Assembly: GCA_937902055.1 (NCBI GenBank)
Contig: CALGUJ010000359.1
Span: 1 to 6,687, forward strand
From: an uncultured Pelolinea sp.
GTDB taxonomy: Bacteria > Chloroflexota > Anaerolineae > Anaerolineales > Anaerolineaceae
Length of the DNA stretch: 6,687 nucleotides
Reading direction: 5' to 3'
Below the pieces are notes generated by a model. It was not told the origin of the DNA, searched no databases, and saw only the letters and a program-made list of their open reading frames with translations. Shown one piece after another: positions 5,931 to 6,687 of this stretch (positions are counted from its first letter, which is position 1; every line of letters begins with the position of its first letter). Made by a program: the position numbers and the translations under genes.

Positions 5931-6260
5931 ATGAAAATGCGTATTAAAAAGGGTGATCAGGTAGAAGTGATCACAGGAAAAGAAGAAAGTAAGGGTAAAC
6001 GCGGCGAGGTGATTAGAGTCTTGTCAAAGGAAAACCGCGTGGTGGTGCAGGGCATCAATTTAGTGACCAAACACCAGCGCCAGGTCCAATCTGAAGGCAA
6101 GACAGTTAACCCCGGTATTGTTAAATATGAAGGTTCTGTTGACGCTTCGAATGTAATGGTGGTTTGTAAAAAATGCAACAAACCCACCCGTGTCGGTATT
6201 TCGCGTGATGGCGATACGGCTGTTCGTGTCTGCAAAAAATGCGGAGGGTTGCTGGATTGA
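5931..6260 (+). CDS. rplX: 50S ribosomal protein L24, zinc-ribbon form
   Basis: L24 is an assembly initiator that binds 23S rRNA near the tunnel exit. The 109 residues start with a KOW motif (IKKGDQVEVITGK at 5-17 to GKRGEVIRV at 22-30), followed by GINLVTKHQR at 41-50. The C-terminal part has two CxxC pairs, C79/C82 in VCKKCNKPTRVG and C101/C104 in VCKKCGG, the Cys4 zinc ribbon seen in many bacterial L24 proteins but absent from E. coli. The KOW loop reads GKEESKGKRG, about two residues longer than the common GKDKGKRG. AGGAG at 5917-5921 is 9 nt before the first ATG; Met3 at 5937 is a less likely start. The gene lies 24 nt after rplN. Confidence 0.97.
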   Translation: MKMRIKKGDQVEVITGKEESKGKRGEVIRVLSKENRVVVQGINLVTKHQRQVQSEGKTVNPGIVKYEGSVDASNVMVVCKKCNKPTRVGISRDGDTAVRVCKKCGGLLD

Positions 6261-6288
6261 TCCTTTGATCCGCAAATGGAGTTACTGA

Positions 6289-6687
6289 ATGAATGCATTA
6301 AAAGAAAAATACCGAAAAGATGTAGCACCTGCGTTGATGAAGGAATTCGGGTTGACCAATGTAATGCAAGTGCCCGGCCTGAAAAAGATTATTGTCAATA
6401 TTGGAATGGGCGAAGCCTTGGACAACCCCAAAGCCTTGGAAGCTGCCAGCGGTGATTTGGTAAAAATTACCGGCCAGCGTCCGGTGATCATCAAGGCCAA
6501 GAAAAGCATTGCGAACTTTAAATTACGCGAAGGCAGACAGATCGGTGTCAAAGTGACGTTGCGCGGCGAAAAGATGTGGGCTTTGCTTGACCGTTTGGTC
6601 AATATAGCGCTGCCCCGCGTGCGCGATTTCCGTGGCGTTTCAGAAAAATCTTTCGATGGTCGTGGCAATTATACGCTTGGGCTGAAA
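6289..6687 (+). CDS. rplE: 50S ribosomal protein L5, N-terminal 133 residues (3' end outside window)
   Basis: L5 binds 5S rRNA in the central protuberance and touches P-site tRNA. The frame from ATG 6289 stays open to the window edge. It has [70 protein letters not shown] and [17 protein letters not shown], all L5 hallmarks. Full L5 is about 180 residues, so roughly 50 are missing. GGAG at 6278-6281 is 7 nt from the ATG; the next ATG, at 6293, is out of frame. In the family signature, Ile replaces the usual Thr in PVITKA. The gene follows rplX by 28 nt. Confidence 0.97.
   Translation, partial: MNALKEKYRKDVAPALMKEFGLTNVMQVPGLKKIIVNIGMGEALDNPKALEAASGDLVKITGQRPVIIKAKKSIANFKLREGRQIGVKVTLRGEKMWALLDRLVNIALPRVRDFRGVSEKSFDGRGNYTLGLK

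Noticed and set aside
1..6687. Mobile element, CRISPR array, defence gene, tRNA or rRNA
   Set aside because: No transposase-like frame, no regularly spaced repeats and no cloverleaf-like or rRNA-like stretch was seen; coding by r-protein genes fills nearly all of the window.

Overview
The window is a continuous stretch of the universal bacterial ribosomal-protein cluster, all on the + strand. It holds the 3' end of the elongation factor Tu gene (tuf), the complete S10-type operon (rpsJ, rplC, rplD, rplW, rplB, rpsS, rplV, rpsC, rplP, rpmC, rpsQ), and the start of the spc-type operon (rplN, rplX and the first 133 codons of rplE). I see no mobile element, CRISPR array, tRNA, rRNA or accessory gene.

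Organism: a bacterium of moderate GC content. The protein style points most to Chloroflexota, perhaps an Anaerolineae-like lineage. The hints are the [15 protein letters not shown] stretch of L2, the [13 protein letters not shown] stretch of S10, the Cys4 zinc-ribbon L24, and a tuf-rpsJ junction that joins the str and S10 blocks. This is judgement from remembered family patterns, not a search, and I hold it at about 50%.

Layout: tuf ends at 218 and rpsJ follows after 10 nt. Then comes the only sizeable non-coding stretch, 538-742 (205 nt). It is AT-rich in its first half and holds a plausible extended -10 promoter, several short inverted repeats and a possible 12-codon upstream ORF before rplC. 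From rplC onward the genes are tightly packed. Gaps are at most 46 nt, and rplD/rplW (4 nt), rplW/rplB (1 nt), rplP/rpmC (14 nt) and rpmC/rpsQ (4 nt) overlap, which suggests translational coupling. rpsQ and rplN are only 2 nt apart, so the S10 and spc blocks look like one transcript.

Function: the products build both subunits. L3, L4, L23, L2, L22, L29 and L24 are mainly early or exit-tunnel 50S proteins. L16, L5 and L14 belong to the central protuberance, tRNA-binding or intersubunit regions. S10, S19 and S3 are 30S head proteins and S17 is a 30S body protein. Tuf delivers aminoacyl-tRNA to the finished ribosome.

This is an ordinary housekeeping region and I found no new multigene system. 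The part most worth a second look is the rpsJ-rplC leader, which may be an undescribed cis-regulatory element. The rest are small protein-level deviations.
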